This document shows, one piece after another, positions 46,674-55,196 of a stretch of 64,000 bases of DNA. The notes below the pieces were generated by a model that was not told the DNA's origin, ran no database searches, and saw only the letters and a program-made list of their open reading frames with translations. Position 1 is the stretch's first letter, and the number at the start of each line of letters is the position of its first letter. The DNA is taken from positions 1-64,000 of the forward strand of contig JBICIG010000090.1 in NCBI GenBank assembly GCA_043101605.1, read 5' to 3'. Source of the stretch: JBICIG01 sp043101605. GTDB lineage: Bacteria > Planctomycetota > Phycisphaerae > Phycisphaerales > UBA1924. Position numbers and translations under genes: made by a program.

Positions 46674-47750
46674 CGCCCGACCCCTGCCCGGATCCCGCTC
46701 GCCCGCGTTCAGCACCGCTTCCCACTCCTTGAACACCCGCGCCGGCTCGTGTGCCGGATCGAGAAACTCCGTCCGCATCCGCTCGAACAGCGCGTGCCGA
46801 CGCGCGTTGGCCAGCCCAATGTCCGCGTGACCGGCGGGCACGAGGAACCGGCACTTGCCCGCCGGTTCGGTCTTGAGCGCGTTGTACACCGCCGCCGCCG
46901 TCGGCGCGGGCACCACCTCGTCCCGCAGCGCGAGTTTCGCCAGCGCCGGGCAGGTCACCCCCCGCGCCAGCGTGGCGGTGTCGCACGCGAGGAGCCCCTC
47001 GACGATCTCGGCTTCCCAACGCCGATAGTGCCTCATCAGGTGCTCGACATCCAGCCACAGCCCCCGCGTCGCCCGATGCTCGAGACGCCACGCCCAGTCG
47101 CCCATCGACGCGAGCCCGAACGCCAGCCGCGACACCCCCGCCCCGCGCGCCGCCGCCGCCACAGCCAGCCCGCCCCCGAAGCTCTCCCCCGCCAGCGACA
47201 CCGGCACGCCGAACGCTTCGCCCACCGCCCGGCACGCCAGCACCACATCGGCGATCGCCCGCGGGTACACCCAGCGGTGCATCAGCGGCTCGTCGGTCGG
47301 CGCCAGCGGGTCCAGCCCCGAACCGATCCACCCGAACCCGCCCCGCGTCAGGTCCCCCGTGTCCATCGTCGAGCCCGGATACCCCCGCACCCGCAGCAGC
47401 ACCACCACGCACCCGCGCCCGACAAGCCCCTCCCAGCGGTCCGCCGCCTCGTTCAACGCCTCGGGCTGCTCATACCCGTGCAGCACCACCGCCGCCGCCC
47501 GCGGGCGCTCGTCCGGCTCGATCACCCGGCACCCCACGCGCACGCCTCCGACGCTCGGCACGATGTGCGTCGCGCCCGGCTCGAGCGGGTCGGCATCCTC
47601 GATCGTCGCATTCCGCAGCCTCGGGCGGACGCGGTCCAGCTCACGCTGCCACTCACGCCACAGCCCGGCGTGCCGGGGCTCGGCCGCCCCCGCCGCGACA
47701 TGCGCCAGCGTCCGCATCGGCCCGTAGCCGAAGTCCTCCGGCTCGATCAT
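46218..47750 (-). CDS. Alpha/beta hydrolase with C-terminal extension (possible fusion of two genes)
   Basis: 510 residues. The N-terminal part (about 1-350) is an alpha/beta hydrolase: A-V-V-L-H-G-Y-E, G-E-S-F-G-G-G with the nucleophile Ser, a lid region rich in W and R, and a C-terminal acid/base pair suggested by L-R-D-E-V-V-P and A-G-H-A-D-I. It resembles acetyl-xylan-esterase-like enzymes. From about residue 360 the frame continues without a stop into about 150 residues beginning M-S-N-E-Q-G-S-L-F-G-G, with L-I-D-A-Y-E-R-A-Q-R-T-L-D-D-L-P-Y-T and M-R-K-A-A-R-L-P-R-M. That part has its own ATG (46673-46671) behind A-G-G-G-G, so it could also be made alone. It looks like an independent small protein joined in frame. 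Start chosen at M-I-E-P-E-D. Confidence 0.8.
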   Translation of the reverse strand: MIEPEDFGYGPMRTLAHVAAGAAEPRHAGLWREWQRELDRVRPRLRNATIEDADPLEPGATHIVPSVGGVRVGCRVIEPDERPRAAAVVLHGYEQPEALNEAADRWEGLVGRGCVVVLLRVRGYPGSTMDTGDLTRGGFGWIGSGLDPLAPTDEPLMHRWVYPRAIADVVLACRAVGEAFGVPVSLAGESFGGGLAVAAAARGAGVSRLAFGLASMGDWAWRLEHRATRGLWLDVEHLMRHYRRWEAEIVEGLLACDTATLARGVTCPALAKLALRDEVVPAPTAAAVYNALKTEPAGKCRFLVPAGHADIGLANARRHALFERMRTEFLDPAHEPARVFKEWEAVLNAGERDPGRGRAMSNEQGSLFGGTEPTGAGQRGVDEARLIDAYERAQRTLDDLPYTPEFARLCAEVGAQTQAQQRDAFRTLHRMRKAARLPRMGRSASERPRIEPEEESLLSGLIVEAVGTLGQRDRLPYTAEMDALVEKFNAHTGRSLDHHAVWRLIAKIAK

Positions 47751-47793
47751 CGCCCGCAGTCTACCCCGAGCTTCGCCTCCGCCCCGATCGGCG

Positions 47794-49140
47794 TCAGCTC
47801 CCGCTCGTGAACACCTCGTTGACGCGTCCGAGGGCATTGACCACGAACCGCCGCACCGTCCCGCGGCCGTTGTCGGCCAGCACGATCCACTCCCCGCCCA
47901 CCTTCGACGAACTCAGGCTCCAGCCCGGCTCGATCTCCGGGCGGACCAGGTCCATCGCCTGCGAGCGAGAGACCCCCCGCGTCCACGCCGCCGGGTCCTT
48001 GGCTTTCACCGGCGCCAGCCAGACCTGGCTCGTGCCGACGCCCCCCTCGGGCGTTCGCTGGCTCGTCCACATCATCATCGACCCATCCCCACTGAAGACG
48101 GGAAGCCCGTCGAACCCCGCCGCAAAGGTCACCCGCCGGGCGCGCCGCGGCCAGACCCGCTGCTCTTCCCCCAACTCGGGAAGCTCGATCGCGACCACCT
48201 CGTAATTGAAGTGCCCGAGCTCCGAACTCGTGTAGACCAGGAACCTCCCCGAGGGATGGAAGTAGGGGGCCCAGTTCACCGCGTCATTGTCGGTGATCTG
48301 GATCTCCCGCTCGATGCCGATCGGCACGCCGCGCTCATCGAATTTCAGGTCCGCGATGAACAACTGAAGCGCATCGTCGCCCCGCCGATCCGAGCGATAG
48401 CAGATCCGCTTCCCATCCGGGCTGAAGAACGGCCCGCCGTCGTACCCGTCCGCCTCGATCAACAGGTGATGCTCACGCGTCCGCGTATCGAAGATCCACA
48501 GATCCGCATCCGGCTCGGTCCCCTTGGACTCGTCCACATTCGCGTACAGGATGAACCGCCCGTCGCTCGAGTACGAGCACTCGGCGTCGTACCCGGGGCG
48601 CTCGAAGAGCGGCTCGGTCGCCTCGCCCTCGCTCGACAGATCCAGCCGCACGATCTCCATCTCCGTCGGGAACTGCCAGGAGTATCGGCTGCCCTGCCGC
48701 TGATACCCCGGCGCGTCCGACACCGCCGGCGGCACCACCGTCGACCCGAAGATCACCGACTCCCCATCCGGCGCGAACCACCCGCAGGTGTTCGCCGAAC
48801 CCTCCCGGCTCACCCGCCGGGGCTCGCCGATCCCCGTCACCCGCCCCGATCCGTCCCGGATCAGATCGGCGACATACATCGAATAGTGGGCGTCGGGCTC
48901 GGCTCCCGGCGGCGGGACGGGGATCGCCTGGAACACGACCCGCGTCCCATCGGGGCTGAAGTACGCCTCCCCCGCCTTGGCGAACGCCGACGGGTCGGTC
49001 AGCCGCACCGGCTCGCCCAGCAGCGGCGATTCCAGCGATGCGCCGGGCTGCGCCAGCCCCGCAGGAGCCATTCCCCCCACGAGCGCACACGACGCGACGA
49101 ACCCCCTCAGACGGTACCGGACACTGGGTTGCGGTCGCAT
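47794..49140 (-). CDS. Secreted TolB-like (PD40/WD40) beta-propeller protein
   Basis: 448 residues. The ATG follows G-G-G-A-G-G with 5-base spacing. A signal peptide (F-V-A-S-C-A-L-V-G-G, cleavage near G-L-A-Q) is followed by repeated PD40 blade motifs: A-Y-F-S-P-D-G-T-R-V-V-F, G-W-F-A-P-D-G-E-S-V-I-F, S-Y-S-S-D-G-R-F-I-L-Y, F-F-S-P-D-G-K-R-I-C-Y and Y-F-H-P-S-G-R-F-L-V-Y. These form a five- to six-bladed propeller as in TolB and many planctomycete exported proteins. No enzyme motif is seen. It is divergent from the RluA gene, with which it shares a short intergenic region. Confidence 0.87.
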   Translation of the reverse strand: MRPQPSVRYRLRGFVASCALVGGMAPAGLAQPGASLESPLLGEPVRLTDPSAFAKAGEAYFSPDGTRVVFQAIPVPPPGAEPDAHYSMYVADLIRDGSGRVTGIGEPRRVSREGSANTCGWFAPDGESVIFGSTVVPPAVSDAPGYQRQGSRYSWQFPTEMEIVRLDLSSEGEATEPLFERPGYDAECSYSSDGRFILYANVDESKGTEPDADLWIFDTRTREHHLLIEADGYDGGPFFSPDGKRICYRSDRRGDDALQLFIADLKFDERGVPIGIEREIQITDNDAVNWAPYFHPSGRFLVYTSSELGHFNYEVVAIELPELGEEQRVWPRRARRVTFAAGFDGLPVFSGDGSMMMWTSQRTPEGGVGTSQVWLAPVKAKDPAAWTRGVSRSQAMDLVRPEIEPGWSLSSSKVGGEWIVLADNGRGTVRRFVVNALGRVNEVFTSGS

Positions 49141-49216
49141 GAAGTCCTCCCTGCGACGAGACTTGCAGACGGATTCATCACCCGCCCGACACGAGCCGAG
49201 GCTAAGGTGCAATGGT

Positions 49217-49927
49217 ATGAGCCACGCCGGCGCGAATCCCGGGAATGCAATCGACGCCTCCGAGCGTGAGGACGCCCACCGTGACTTCCCGCCCGGGCCG
49301 CTCCCGGTCGTCTTCGAGTCCAGCCGCTTCGTCGTCATCGACAAGCCCTCGGGCATGCTCTCGGTCCCCGGGCGGTCGCTCGGCAAGGAGGACTGTGTCC
49401 GGGCGCGCGTCCAGCAGATGTACCCGCACGCCGCCGGCCCGCTGACGGTCCACCGACTCGACCTCGAGACGAGCGGGCTGATCGTCCTCGCTCTCGATCC
49501 CGATGCCCACCGCCATCTCTCCCTGCAGTTCGAGAAGCGCAAGGTCGTCAAGCGCTACCTCGCCCTGCTCGAGGGCGACCTGCCGACCGACGAGGGCGCC
49601 GTCATGCTCCCGCTCGCCAAAGACTGGCCCAACCGCCCCAAGCAGAAAGTCGACTTCGAGGAGGGCAAGCCCGCCCGCACCGCCTACCGCGTGCTCAAGC
49701 GCTTCGGGCACGCGACGCGCGTCGAGTTCATGCCCACCACCGGGCGTTCGCACCAACTCCGCGTCCACGCCGCCCACCCGCAGGGGCTCGACGCGCCGAT
49801 CCTGGGCGACCCGCTCTACGGCGACTCGTCCCTCGCGCCGCGCCTCATGCTCCACGCCAGCGGGCTCGAATTGACCGACCCCGCCACGGGGGAGCGCGTC
49901 AGCATCACCAGCGACGCCCCGTTCTAA
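49217..49927 (+). CDS. RluA-family pseudouridine synthase
   Basis: 236 residues. The catalytic H-R-L-D-L-E-T-S-G-L carries the active Asp near residue 79. Family blocks are V-I-D-K-P-S-G-M-L-S-V-P-G-R (about residues 40-54), R-Y-L-A-L-L-E-G, and the C-terminal T-G-R-S-H-Q-L-R-V-H and G-D-P-L-Y-G. It has no S4 domain, as in RluA and unlike RluD, so it is closest to the small RluA-type enzymes that modify 23S rRNA and tRNA. The target cannot be chosen from sequence. Start at the ATG giving M-S-H-A-G-A. Confidence 0.92.
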   Translation: MSHAGANPGNAIDASEREDAHRDFPPGPLPVVFESSRFVVIDKPSGMLSVPGRSLGKEDCVRARVQQMYPHAAGPLTVHRLDLETSGLIVLALDPDAHRHLSLQFEKRKVVKRYLALLEGDLPTDEGAVMLPLAKDWPNRPKQKVDFEEGKPARTAYRVLKRFGHATRVEFMPTTGRSHQLRVHAAHPQGLDAPILGDPLYGDSSLAPRLMLHASGLELTDPATGERVSITSDAPF

Positions 49928-49963
49928 TCCCGTTCAAGTTCGTCAGAGTCCGCCGCCCGTCCG

Positions 49964-50521
49964 TCAGAGCCGCAGAACGCGGTCGTCCGCGTGCGCCGCG
50001 TCGCTCAGCCCCACGAGCTCGACAAGCCGGCGGAGTTCCTCCGCATCGTGCTCATCGAACGCGCCGGCCTCGTAGCTGTCGAGGTCGAGCACGCCCCAGC
50101 ACGAGCCGTCGGGCTCAAAGAGCGGCACCACCAGTTCCGAGAGGTCCTTGGGGTCGCACGCGATGTAGTTGCCGCCGAGCGTCGCGATGTCTTCGATCAC
50201 GATCGCCAGCCGTTCGAGGTACGATCGCCCGCACATCCCGTGCAGCCCGATCGGCGAGCACGCGGGCTTGTCCCTCCGAACCAGCAGGACCATCTCGTCG
50301 GCCGCGCTCACCTTCTCGTAGAAGCCCACCCACGACACACGCCGCCTGCCCGCGTCCTCGTGCAACCCCCCGCCCGCGTCCTCGCGCAACCCATGGTGCT
50401 CCCACACCGCGTCCACGACCGCGTGCATCGCCGCCTCGCGCGTCGAGCAGTCGCGAGCGCGCACGGCAGCGAATACCGGCCCGTAGTCACGACCGGCCCG
50501 GGATGGAGCGCTCTCGCTCAT
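49964..50521 (-). CDS. GAF-domain protein of the free methionine-(R)-sulfoxide reductase type
   Basis: 185 residues, one GAF domain. Family text includes V-S-W-V-G-F-Y-E, D-K-P-A-C, G-M-C-G-R-S, I-A-C-D-P-K-D-L-S-E-L-V-V-P and G-V-L-D-L-D-S. Three cysteines (88, 97, 122) match the spacing of the catalytic and resolving cysteines of fRMsr (E. coli 84, 94, 118), so it is probably active on free Met-R-O. A short insertion with two near-identical R-E/H-E-D-A-G-G/R stretches near residues 50-60 is unusual. Start at M-S-E-S; a TTG two codons upstream is possible. It lies 36 bases from rpsR on the same strand. Confidence 0.85.
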   Translation of the reverse strand: MSESAPSRAGRDYGPVFAAVRARDCSTREAAMHAVVDAVWEHHGLREDAGGGLHEDAGRRRVSWVGFYEKVSAADEMVLLVRRDKPACSPIGLHGMCGRSYLERLAIVIEDIATLGGNYIACDPKDLSELVVPLFEPDGSCWGVLDLDSYEAGAFDEHDAEELRRLVELVGLSDAAHADDRVLRL

Positions 50522-50557
50522 CGCCAACGCGTCCTGCTGAGTTTCGGTTCCGAACGC

Positions 50558-50830
50558 TCAGAGCGTCGCCGAGGTGTACGGCAGCAGACCCATGAAGCGG
50601 GCCCGCTTGATCGCCTGGGCGATCATCCGCTGCTCGCGGGCGCTGGTGCTCAGGCGCTTGCGGCCGTAGATCTTTCCGTTGGGGCTCAGCATCCGGCGGA
50701 GGGACTCGGCGTCCTTCCAATCGACATACATCGTCCCGTTGCCGCTCTCTCGCAGCACCTTCGGACGCGGGGGAGCCCCGAACCGGCCGCCGCCGCCACC
50801 ACCACCGCCGCTGCCTCGATTGTCACGCAT
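50558..50830 (-). CDS. rpsR: 30S ribosomal protein bS18
   Basis: 90 residues. The conserved core is Y-V-D-W-K-D-A-E-S-L-R-R, G-K-I-Y-G-R-K-R-L-S and R-M-I-A-Q-A-I-K-R-A-R-F-M-G-L-L-P-Y, which is bS18 throughout. It starts with a glycine-rich N-terminal run (eight Gly) before the core. bS18 binds bS6 on the platform. rpsF is not here; the usual rpsF-rpsR neighbourhood is broken, and the RimK-like ligase whose family modifies bS6 is 29 kb away. Confidence 0.95.
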   Translation of the reverse strand: MRDNRGSGGGGGGGGRFGAPPRPKVLRESGNGTMYVDWKDAESLRRMLSPNGKIYGRKRLSTSAREQRMIAQAIKRARFMGLLPYTSATL

Positions 50831-51091
50831 GCTCTGATCTCCGTCATGGACTCTTCGGCCGGAAGGGCACCGACTCTCGGCCGCCCCGCCGGCGACGGGT
50901 GCGAAGGTGATCGTAGGACCACGCCCCCTCCCGGTCGACGGGGCGGGGAGGGCATCGAAGCGCGCCTCAATGAGCCGCGCGCGTCAGCAAGCGGTCTTTG
51001 ATCGGGTCCGGCCGCCCGGGGTCCGCTCCCTCGCGGTCGCGGCTCGTCTGGGCGTGGGTGGGAGGGGCATGGGAGGATGCGCGTGAGCGCA

Positions 51092-51601
51092 TCAGACCTG
51101 TTCGCCGTAATCGCCCGTCCCGGGCCGCCCGGCCTTGCTGGTGCGTTCGACCATCCGATCGACCGAGACCGCCCCGCCGCCCAGGATCAGGGTTCCGAGC
51201 CCCGCGAGCACCATCACCGCGTCCTGCCCGATGTGGCACCACCCGGGAGGGCCGGAGCACAGGAATCCGGCCTTCCCGAAGCACGAGCACTCGGGCACCA
51301 CGACATCCCGCGCCATCACGGAGATGATCGCGAACAGGAACCCGCCCAGCAGGGCCAGGATTGTCAGGCTCGCCGCCCGCGTCCACAGCCCCACCACGAG
51401 CATCCCCCCGGCCAACACCTCCAGCCACGGGAACGCGAACGCGCTGACGATGATCAGGTGGTTCGGCAGGATGTCGTACGCTTTGATCGCGTTGGCGAAC
51501 TCCTGCGGGTCCTCCAACTTGAGCACCCCGGCGTAGACGAACAGACCACCCAGCCCCAGTCGGAGCACCAGCGTGATCAGGCTCTTGATCGCTCCGGGCA
51601 T
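51092..51601 (-). CDS. MauE/DoxX-family membrane protein
   Basis: 169 residues with four membrane helices: L-R-L-G-L-G-G-L-F-V-Y-A-G-V-L-K-L near residue 15 (the family signature with conserved K), then W-L-E-V-L-A-G-G, A-L-L-G-G-F-L-F-A-I-I and a last helix M-V-L-A-G-L-G-T-L-I-L. Between helices 3 and 4 is a cysteine-rich loop, P-E-C-S-C-F-G...C-S-G-P-P-G-W-C-H, as in MauE-like thiol-redox membrane proteins. It probably moves electrons to or from periplasmic thiols. It lies 11 bases after the rhodanese gene, completing a three-gene operon. A 261-base gap before rpsR shows nothing recognisable. Confidence 0.85.
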   Translation of the reverse strand: MPGAIKSLITLVLRLGLGGLFVYAGVLKLEDPQEFANAIKAYDILPNHLIIVSAFAFPWLEVLAGGMLVVGLWTRAASLTILALLGGFLFAIISVMARDVVVPECSCFGKAGFLCSGPPGWCHIGQDAVMVLAGLGTLILGGGAVSVDRMVERTSKAGRPGTGDYGEQV

Positions 51602-51612
51602 GGATCGGATTC

Positions 51613-52329
51613 TCACTCGCCCCAGGGCAACGCACCCGTCGCCGTCGGCAGCCCCGCCGCTTCCCACGCCGGGTACCCGTCCTCGAAGATGAACACGGAC
51701 TCGAAACCGTACTTGCTCAACTCGACGCGGACATTCTTCGACTCATCGCAGTCGCCCCCGCCGCAATACACGACCACCCAGATGTTCGTCGGCCCGTTGA
51801 CCACCTCGTCGAACGCCGCCGACCACTCGGCGATGCCCTCGTACGGCAGGTGCACCGCCCCGGCGATGTGCCCGGCCTCGTACACCCCCCCGATCCCCCG
51901 AGCATCGAGGAACCGCACCAGCGGCTGCCCGAGATCATCCGTCTCGGCGATGTACTGGTAAAGGAACCGCGTCTGGTCGAGCGTCAGGTTCGTCGTGAAG
52001 GTCGTCGGATCCAGCGTCCGCCAGTCCGTCGCCGGCCCGCCGGTCCCGGGATCACCCGCCTCCGCCCCGGGCTGATCACCCCCGCCCGCCACGCCCTGCG
52101 AATCCTCCGGCGTGTCGGTCGGCTCATCGCCCGGCTGCCCGGTCTGTTCCGTCGGCGTCTGATCGCCGGGCGGCGTCGTGGTCCCGCTCTCGATCGGCGT
52201 GCGCGGGGGCAGCGTCACGCCCGCTCGCGCGTCGGGAGCCTCGAGGACCACCGGCGTCGCCCACGAATGGACGAGCGCGCCGGTCAGCCCCAAACCAAGA
52301 ATCGCCAGCGTCCGACCGATCAGTTTCAT
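51613..52329 (-). CDS. Exported rhodanese-like domain protein
   Basis: 238 residues. It has an N-terminal hydrophobic signal or anchor (L-A-I-L-G-L-G-L-T-G-A-L-V) and a low-complexity linker of P, T, G, D and Q (about residues 45-100). A rhodanese domain follows from about 105: R-F-L-D-A-R, A-G-H-I-A-G-A-V-H-L-P-Y, then V-V-Y-C-G-G-G-D-C-D-E-S and G-Y-P-A-W-E-A-A-G. Two cysteines (189 and 194) lie in the active-site loop; the first aligns best with the persulfide-carrying Cys. The ATG overlaps the DUF1573 gene's stop as A-T-G-A. With the DUF1573 and MauE neighbours a periplasmic sulfur or thiol task is likely; the substrate is unknown. Confidence 0.87.
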   Translation of the reverse strand: MKLIGRTLAILGLGLTGALVHSWATPVVLEAPDARAGVTLPPRTPIESGTTTPPGDQTPTEQTGQPGDEPTDTPEDSQGVAGGGDQPGAEAGDPGTGGPATDWRTLDPTTFTTNLTLDQTRFLYQYIAETDDLGQPLVRFLDARGIGGVYEAGHIAGAVHLPYEGIAEWSAAFDEVVNGPTNIWVVVYCGGGDCDESKNVRVELSKYGFESVFIFEDGYPAWEAAGLPTATGALPWGE

Positions 52330-53531
52330 TGCTCGCCCGAGCCGTGATCATGACCCTCGTGGTCACCAGCTTCCGGACGCGGGAGCGCCGGACGCTGCGG
52401 CACCGACTCGGGCTGCCAGACCTCGCGGATCCGAGCCGTCGCGAACAGCGGGATCCGCTGCTCGTCCTGGCGATCGGTGTGCACCACCAGCCGCGTGTAC
52501 AGCCGGCGCAGATCCTCGGGCACCGCGCCCTTGATCGTGATGACCCACGAATCCGTGCGGCCCTCGGCCATCGGCTGGACCGTGTAGCTCAGCCCCGGCA
52601 TCTGCTCGGGCAGCGGATTGCCCTCGGCGTCCTCCAGCGGCTTCTCTTCGATCTTCTTGACCACGAACGGCTGATTCGAGCGGCTGATCAGCCGGAACTG
52701 ACGCTCGAACTCCTGCCCCGGATCAAGAATCCCCAGGTTCACCCGGTTGGGCACCACGCGGATGTCCCCGACCACCTCACCCGTCACCGGGATCGTCTTG
52801 ATGACCGCGTTCCCCTCGCTGTCGACGATCCGCGCGGTGATGCGCGACAGGATCCGCCCCATGGGCGCATCCTCCGACAGCGACACGAGCATCGACACCC
52901 GGCGGAACTCGCCCATGTCGTCGCTGCCTTCCTGCATCGGCAGCGTCTCGATCGAGAGCCCGTCGCCGTTGGACAGCATCGGATCCTCGACCTTGAACCC
53001 CGGGCCGCGACCGACGATGTCCACCATGAACGACCGCGTCTCGCCCGGCTTCACCTCGCCGAAGTCCACATTCGTCGGCTCGACATCGACCAGCGGCGTC
53101 ACATTCGCATTGACCCGCAGGATCACATTCTTCTGGATCGGATCGTTCGTCGTCACCGTGATCGCACGCGCCTGCGGACCCTTGCGGTTGCTCGGATCAA
53201 AGATCACCAGCAACTCTCCCGACTCGCCCGGCGCGTACTCGGTCTTCTCAAGCTCCGGCACCGTGCAACCGCAGGTCGACTTGGCCCCCAGGAACTGCAG
53301 CGTGTCCTTGCCCTTGTTCGTGAACCGGAAGGTCGTCCGGTGCATCTTCGTATCGAGGATGTTCCCGTAATCGTGCTCCACCCGCTCGAACACGATCCGC
53401 GGCGCGGGCGCCAACTCGGGCGCCGCCTTGGCCGGTGCCGGCGCGGGCGGCGGCACGGCCGGCTGCGCCACGCACAGCCCCGCCGTCAGGATCATCGCGG
53501 TCGAAAAGCCAGTCCTCTGCACGCGTCGCAT
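52326..53531 (-). CDS. DUF1573-domain exported protein
   Basis: 401 residues. The ATG follows A-G-G-A-G with 6-base spacing; a TTG two codons upstream is less likely. A signal peptide ending C-V-A-Q-P is followed by a P/A-rich segment. The DUF1573 domain reads E-H-D-Y-G-N-I, T-T-F-R-F-T-N-K-G-K-D-T-L, S-T-C-G-C-T-V-P and G-E-S-G-E-L-L-V-I-F-D-P, an immunoglobulin-like fold with a conserved C-G-C pair. A second similar domain follows (V-D-F-G-E-V-K-P-G-E-T). The C-terminal tail is His-rich (G-D-H-E-G-H-D-H-G), suggesting metal binding. It is the first gene of the operon with rhodanese and MauE/DoxX. Confidence 0.87.
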   Translation of the reverse strand: MRRVQRTGFSTAMILTAGLCVAQPAVPPPAPAPAKAAPELAPAPRIVFERVEHDYGNILDTKMHRTTFRFTNKGKDTLQFLGAKSTCGCTVPELEKTEYAPGESGELLVIFDPSNRKGPQARAITVTTNDPIQKNVILRVNANVTPLVDVEPTNVDFGEVKPGETRSFMVDIVGRGPGFKVEDPMLSNGDGLSIETLPMQEGSDDMGEFRRVSMLVSLSEDAPMGRILSRITARIVDSEGNAVIKTIPVTGEVVGDIRVVPNRVNLGILDPGQEFERQFRLISRSNQPFVVKKIEEKPLEDAEGNPLPEQMPGLSYTVQPMAEGRTDSWVITIKGAVPEDLRRLYTRLVVHTDRQDEQRIPLFATARIREVWQPESVPQRPALPRPEAGDHEGHDHGSGEQ

Positions 53532-53786
53532 CGTCAACTCCTGTCTGTTCGACGGCTCGCCCGAAGCCGGACGACCCAGCCCTCCGACACCCGGGCGTCA
53601 TCCCTTCACGATCGGTCGGCACGCCCGCCCGGGCCATCCAGCCCCAGCGGAGCGGAAGCCCGATTCGACCACCCCGACACCGGCGTCATCCACACGGAGA
53701 GTGTAAACCCCTCGCCGCGTCCTCCTCTGACTGATACCGGCGAAATCCGCCGCCGGTTCGCGCCAATCCGCAGACCCAAACATCCT
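53532..53786. other. Upstream region of the DUF1573 operon
   Basis: 255 bases between the DUF1573 start and the glutamate dehydrogenase terminator, both on the minus strand. It should contain the operon promoter. No repeat, hairpin with T run, or clear promoter boxes were identified beyond the A-G-G-A-G ribosome site. Confidence 0.4.
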
Positions 53787-53820
53787 CAAAACAAACAGGG
53801 CGGATCCAGCGACCCGCCCC
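53787..53820 (-). terminator. Rho-independent terminator of the glutamate dehydrogenase gene
   Basis: On the minus strand G-G-G-C-G-G pairs with C-C-G-C-C-C (53798-53819) around a ten-base loop and is followed by T-G-T-T-T-G-T-T-T-T. It lies about 30 bases after the gene's stop. Confidence 0.75.
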
Positions 53821-53851
53821 ATCCGTGGAGTCCGTGTATCCCGGCGTGGGA

Positions 53852-55108
53852 TCACCCGCCCTTGAAGAACCGCTGCGTGCCGGTCGCCTCGAGCGCCTCG
53901 GCCAGCCGATCCAGCGCGTGCACATACGCCGCGGTCCGCATCGGGATGTCCCGCGATTCCTTCAGGTTGAAGACCGCGTCGAACTCCGACGCCATCTTCC
54001 GCTGCAGCCGCTGGTGAACCTCGTCGAGGTCCCAGTAGAACCCGCTCTTGTTCTGCGTCCACTCGAAGTAGCTCACCGATACGCCGCCCGAGTTGGCCAG
54101 GATGTCGGGGATCACCAGCACGCCGTTCCTGTGCAGGATCTCGTCGGCCGCCGAGGTCGTCGGCCCGTTGGCCAGTTCCAGCACCGCCTTGGCCGAGATC
54201 TTCGAAGCGTTCTGGTCGGTGATGACATTCTCGAGCGCGGCGGGCACGAGCAGATCGACCTCGAGCTCGAGGAGTTCCTCGTTCGAGACGCTCTTCCCGC
54301 CCATCGCCGTCACGCTGCCCTTGGTCGCCTTGGTCTCGCTCAGCGACGCGACATCGAACCCGTCTGGGTTGTACACGCCGCCCTTGGAGTCGCTCGCCGC
54401 CACGAGCTTGTATCCCCGGTCGGCCGCGAAGTGCGCAAAGTGCTGCCCGGCGTTCCCGTACCCCTGGATCGCCACGCGGATCTCGCTCGGCTTCCAGCCC
54501 CACTTCTTCTCGAGCTCGAGGATCTGGTAGAACCCGCCCCGCGCCGTCGCGTCGTCACGCCCCAGCGAGCCCCCCAGAGCGATCGGCTTGCCCGTGATCA
54601 CCGCCGGCGAGCGCTGCCCGACGATCGTCGAGTACTCGTCCATCATCCACGCCATCACCGTCGCGTTGGTGTACACATCCGGCGCGGGCACATCCGTGTC
54701 GGGCCCGATGAACGGCGCGATCTGCCGGATCAGCCCCCGGCTCACCCGCTCGAGCTCCAGCTTCGACATCTCCTTGGGGTTGCAGATCACCCCGCCCTTG
54801 CCGCCGCCGAAAGGCAGCCCCGCCGCCGCGCACTTGAAGGTCATCCAGAACGCCAGCGCCTTCACCTCGTCCTTCGAGACCTGCGGGTGGAACCGGATCC
54901 CGCCTTTGGCCGGGCCCCGCACCGTCGAGTGCTGGCACCGGAACCCGCGGAAGACCTCCAGCCGACCGTCGTCCATCCGCACCGGGATCGAAACCTCAAT
55001 CAACCGCTGCGGCTCGCGAAGCTGCGCCACCGTCTCCGGGGCGGCTTTCGAATGCTCCGCGGCGAGCTCCAGACGCTTGACGGCTTCCTCGTAAATCCCT
55101 GCGGCCAT
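53852..55108 (-). CDS. Glu/Leu/Phe/Val dehydrogenase (glutamate dehydrogenase)
   Basis: 418 residues, normal for hexameric GDH. It converts glutamate and 2-oxoglutarate, linking carbon and nitrogen metabolism. Motifs are K-G-G-I-R-F-H-P, F-K-C-A-A-A-G-L-P-F-G-G-G-K-G-G with the catalytic Lys, G-P-D-T-D-V-P-A-P-D-V with the catalytic Asp, T-G-K-P-I-A-L-G-G-S, the Rossmann G-Y-G-N-A-G, and A-N-G-P-T-T. The start follows G-G-A-G-A with 7-base spacing. It is a single-gene unit with its own terminator. Cofactor preference is not assigned. Confidence 0.95.
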   Translation of the reverse strand: MAAGIYEEAVKRLELAAEHSKAAPETVAQLREPQRLIEVSIPVRMDDGRLEVFRGFRCQHSTVRGPAKGGIRFHPQVSKDEVKALAFWMTFKCAAAGLPFGGGKGGVICNPKEMSKLELERVSRGLIRQIAPFIGPDTDVPAPDVYTNATVMAWMMDEYSTIVGQRSPAVITGKPIALGGSLGRDDATARGGFYQILELEKKWGWKPSEIRVAIQGYGNAGQHFAHFAADRGYKLVAASDSKGGVYNPDGFDVASLSETKATKGSVTAMGGKSVSNEELLELEVDLLVPAALENVITDQNASKISAKAVLELANGPTTSAADEILHRNGVLVIPDILANSGGVSVSYFEWTQNKSGFYWDLDEVHQRLQRKMASEFDAVFNLKESRDIPMRTAAYVHALDRLAEALEATGTQRFFKGG

Positions 55109-55196
55109 GGACGGTCTCCATTTCAAAGACAGGCAAAGACATTTGCGGACGATCGCACAGGTTATCGCCCTCCTCCCGCCCGAGCGGCCCGCCAGA

